From contig JAODTK010001111.1 of the NCBI GenBank assembly GCA_026419785.1, positions 372,001-436,000 on the forward strand: a stretch of 64,000 bases of DNA. The letters run 5' to 3'. Under the pieces are notes generated by a model. It searched no databases. It saw only the letters and a program-made list of their open reading frames with translations, and had not been told where the DNA came from. A program made the position numbers and the translations under genes. The stretch's first letter is position 1. Each line of letters begins with the position of its first letter. This DNA comes from Sclerodactyla briareus. Taxonomy: Eukaryota; Echinodermata; Holothuroidea; Dendrochirotida; Sclerodactylidae. This document shows, piece by piece, positions 61,225-64,000 of the stretch.

Positions 61225-62318
61225 ATCGGCAGATGGTACTGATCTGACACACAGGAGAAACGAATATAAAATAATAAGATCATATCAGGTATTATAATAG
61301 CGCGTTCATGTCACTCCGATCATGGGAACCAGGCACACACTCCAGAAATCGAAAGTGGTGTTGCTATTCTGGCACAGGCTGCATTCGGATTTCCCACAGT
61401 TCCCCCAATCATCGCCTGGGTACTTTGGAGCAACAGAAACACAGTATCTTGCTCAGGGACACGCTGTGGAAACAGGTCGGTCCACAGGATGCGTTCGAAC
61501 CTCGATCTGTTGATCTGTGGTCAAGAAATTTGGCAATTGAGCTAAACCCATCTACTTCAATCGACATTTGGAACAGAGACTGATATTAGACAGTTAGATA
61601 TACGTATATATAAATACTGCACTTTCAATATCTTGCGCTGATTCTGCATTTTTCTGAGCTCAGGAAAATGTTTCGTTGAACCTCGAAGGTACGTAACATT
61701 CTTACAAGGTGGCCTTCTGCATTCCATTAGGTTGGAACGTTCGCTCAGAACTTTTGCTGCAAATATATTCTGGTTCTCCCTTTGCCGCGGGTACAAGCAG
61801 TATAAACGGTATGCTTAAATCAATATCCATATTGTGAGAGCTATTGGCAGAGAAGTGAATATTTACAAGGAAGACTCGAAGCAAAATGACTTCCCGAATG
61901 ACGTCTTACTTCCAATAATTAATGTTCATAGTTTTTGAGTAATTTTGAAGGGGGTGTGTGTCCCGTGGCCTGGTTTCCAAATCATTTCGATTCATTCCAG
62001 ACAGTTGAGATCCTCGTCTGCGTGGGTGAGTGCTCCGGGAGAATGGAGCGAGGTGGAATGCACAGAGACAAAATATTTTGTCAAACCAGGAAACAGGTCG
62101 AACACGGGACGGAGAGTTGCCCGTGTGACATACCTTCTATAACATTGTACATTGTTTCAGGGCGATGTAGGTACATGGTTTACTAATCGCTGTTGGTCCT
62201 GGAAAAGGTAAAATGAATATTATGCAGTATTCATTTTGCTCATTTTGCTCGTCTGCAATTGTGACAATTTGTTAGCGGTGATCGTTATTGGTTCATACAA
62301 TTCAGAGTAACTACTTCT
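61225..62318. mobile_element. About 1.1-kb block present only in copy B
   Basis: Homology to copy A stops after AAAAGATCAAGAGA (about 61224) and resumes at TCAAGTAGTAGTAG (about 62310). No transposase or RT is visible. Around 61447-61505 there is CTTGCTCAGGGACACGC followed by GCGTTCGAACCTCGATCTG, a combination recalling the pol III B box of some animal SINEs. It could be an insertion in B or a deletion from A; I see no clear target-site duplication. Confidence 0.55.
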
Positions 62319-63104
62319 CAAGTAGTAGTAGTAGTTGTTGTCCGTCAATCCGAAATGCTCAGTGATAAACCTCCGCCACGTCTCATGATTTTGCGCAAGG
62401 TTCATTGCTCTCTCGAAACTGGTAATGTTGCTGTCCTCGAATTGCGACTTAATTTTTATTCACGCAAGGAAGTTACGGGTCTCCCAACTGGTTCAGCAGT
62501 GTGCCTCATTGTTTCTCTTAAAGTAATCTCCGCTGGAGCATTGTCATGGAGTCTTGCACTCTTGACCGGAAAATATCGATATTCATGTGCTACTACGGGT
62601 GACAATCTGACAATGTACTTCTCGAACATCATGACGTGCTGTGAATTATGGGTCAGCCTGGTTCGAGCATGCTGCTGATCACAGATATGAGCGTTCCAGG
62701 CATTCAGGTTACAAAAATCGCAGCTTGTGTCTCGGTTTGTATCGTTACCTTGTGGCGCTAGAATGACTCGCATAGAATGACCAGATGTTCGTAAACCGTT
62801 GATATAACCTTACCAAAGCGAACCCTTGAGAATATGAAATATCATGATGAATACTTTTCTATACCGCGCAAATCCATCTAACGTTTATGGCGCTGAACTA
62901 TCATGGTGGCATGCCACTGAAAAGGCGACTTTTACCACTCGGACCGATGGAGCTGCGCATGACAGATGATGACCTGTACCGAGAGAGCCGCGGCATGCGA
63001 AGAGATGACTCTGCATCAAAATTACGTCATGGCTTCTGTATATTAATTCCCCCACAATCGCAATGTTCGCCTGAAGTGTATCATAATTATGTTACGTGCT
63101 TTTG

Positions 63105-63160
63105 CCTGTGGATTACGGCAGTTCGAAAGGCAATCGTATGCGGCTTCGAGTCCCGTTCGT
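63105..63160 (+). repeat. tRNA-derived SINE head, copy B
   Basis: Counterpart of 48840-48890: GATTACGGCAGTTCGAAAGG in the A-box region and GCTTCGAGTCCCG as B box. Its presence in both segmental copies shows it predates the duplication. Further on (63231-63241) a B-box-like GGTTCAAATCC occurs on the minus strand. Confidence 0.5.
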
Positions 63161-64000
63161 ACGCATTTTTCCCCAACGTTCTGCCCTTCCTTCCCCCCTC
63201 GGTCACTCCAGAACCCAGGTGGCTAGTACTAGGATTTGAACCTCCCTCGCGGTGGAATAATTTTTTTGTTTTTGCTTGAAGTAGTGATTGTCGCTGGAAT
63301 CCCCGGCAGATCATCTGTAAACGAGACTTTCGGAACACTTTCATGGGATTTCATAAGAATGTACATGAATTTCGATTCGTGTTTTGCAAGCTATAGCGCG
63401 TTAGATTCCTCGCGTTCACAGGAATACAAAATCTATTTCCATTTGTGTCCAACCGTGAACAGGAGCAGGTGGGAAAATGGTTATAATACCTACCAACTGG
63501 AAAATTGTTCCATGTGAAGCACCTCGGTCGGATATCGTCTTCTCAATAACGTATAGCATAGAAAGGAAGAAAGAACCCAAGTCCTGATCAGCTTAGAAAT
63601 CCAATAACGTTCAACCAACCCAACCTTTTCTCCGAGTCGTGAAACTGTCATTCGTTTTTGTCATCTCCACAAATCACAGAGGGCGTGATTTTTATGTTGT
63701 TTTACTCCTTGTTTCCCTTAGCAATCCGTTGATGCATTTTATTGCCTACTTGTTTGTTGGGGGGGTACCTTTGGGGGGATAAAATGGAAATAATAGACGG
63801 TACCCCGCGCATGCCTATGGAAGTTGAAAATCACAAGCAAGAAACGCATATTGCTTCGAAACTTCCATGGATAAGAAAAGCGTATTCCGAAAACTAAAAA
63901 TCGGAATGAGTTTTCAGCAACTACTCTCGTCTTTTTGTTATTGACTCGAAACAGGCAACTACCCTAGTCACACACGCATAAACAGTTCCGTCTGCCTGGC

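Larger units (their letters stand above)
53270..64000 (+). repeat. Segmental direct repeat, copy B (interrupted, runs off window)
   Basis: Aligns in order to 45495-49623 but is about 10.7 kb long because of three blocks absent from copy A: about 53605-54520, 56226-60960 (a LINE) plus its target-site duplication, and about 61225-62318. Without these it is close to the length of A. The last aligned stretch (CACACGCATAAACA, ending near 63983) is at the window edge, so the true right end is not visible. Differences from A contain many short indels. Confidence 0.9.

Overview
The window looks like repeat-dominated, non-genic nuclear DNA of an animal, most likely an invertebrate with a transposon-rich genome. 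Almost everything I can identify is mobile or repetitive: broken non-LTR retrotransposons (LINEs) of at least three kinds, tRNA-derived SINE-like pieces, a MITE-like foldback element, tetranucleotide microsatellites, local tandem duplications and two pairs of long direct repeats. I found no host protein-coding gene, no rRNA, no intact tRNA, no CRISPR array and no operon-like layout. Stops are frequent in all frames, and the longest open frames are either LINE pieces or lack recognisable domains. The species cannot be fixed from this sequence.

Layout. 0-9.5 kb: mostly plain AT-rich DNA, with a 0.5 kb inverted-repeat element (484-1006), one copy of a dispersed repeat (1.63-1.83 kb), tandem duplications near 7.3-7.6 kb and a tRNA-like fragment at 8.2 kb. 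9.5-10.6 kb: two different LINE reverse transcriptase (RT) remnants on the minus strand. 10.6-18 kb: a second dispersed-repeat copy (12.8 kb) and a short tandem duplication (14.6 kb), otherwise nothing. 18.07-22.58 kb: a 1.7 kb direct repeat pair flanking a CR1-like RT remnant. 24.3-29.3 kb: degenerate tandem repeats, a tandem SINE dimer, a LINE C-terminal piece (minus), a 0.1 kb tandem pair and a LINE 3-prime end (plus). 30.1 kb: an ATAC microsatellite. 33.2-33.8 kb: a tRNA-like fragment and clustered nuclear-receptor-type half-sites. 34-45.4 kb: unassigned DNA.

45.5-64 kb is the most informative part. A unit of about 4.1 kb (copy A, 45.5-49.6 kb) is repeated in the same orientation from 53.27 kb to the window end (copy B). 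Copy B is swollen by three extra blocks of about 0.9, 4.7 and 1.1 kb. The 4.7 kb block is an L1/Tx1-like LINE on the minus strand (56226-60960), bounded by a perfect 12-bp target-site duplication and missing from copy A, which carries the matching empty site. A different plus-strand LINE (about 50.56-51.77 kb) lies in the spacer between the copies.

No set of genes works together here; the elements are independent insertions, and every LINE is disabled by frameshifts, stops or loss of catalytic residues. Divergence between repeat copies contains many 1-2 base indels, so some of the breakage, and possibly the long duplications themselves, could come from unpolished long reads or unmerged haplotypes. 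No coherent new biological system was found.
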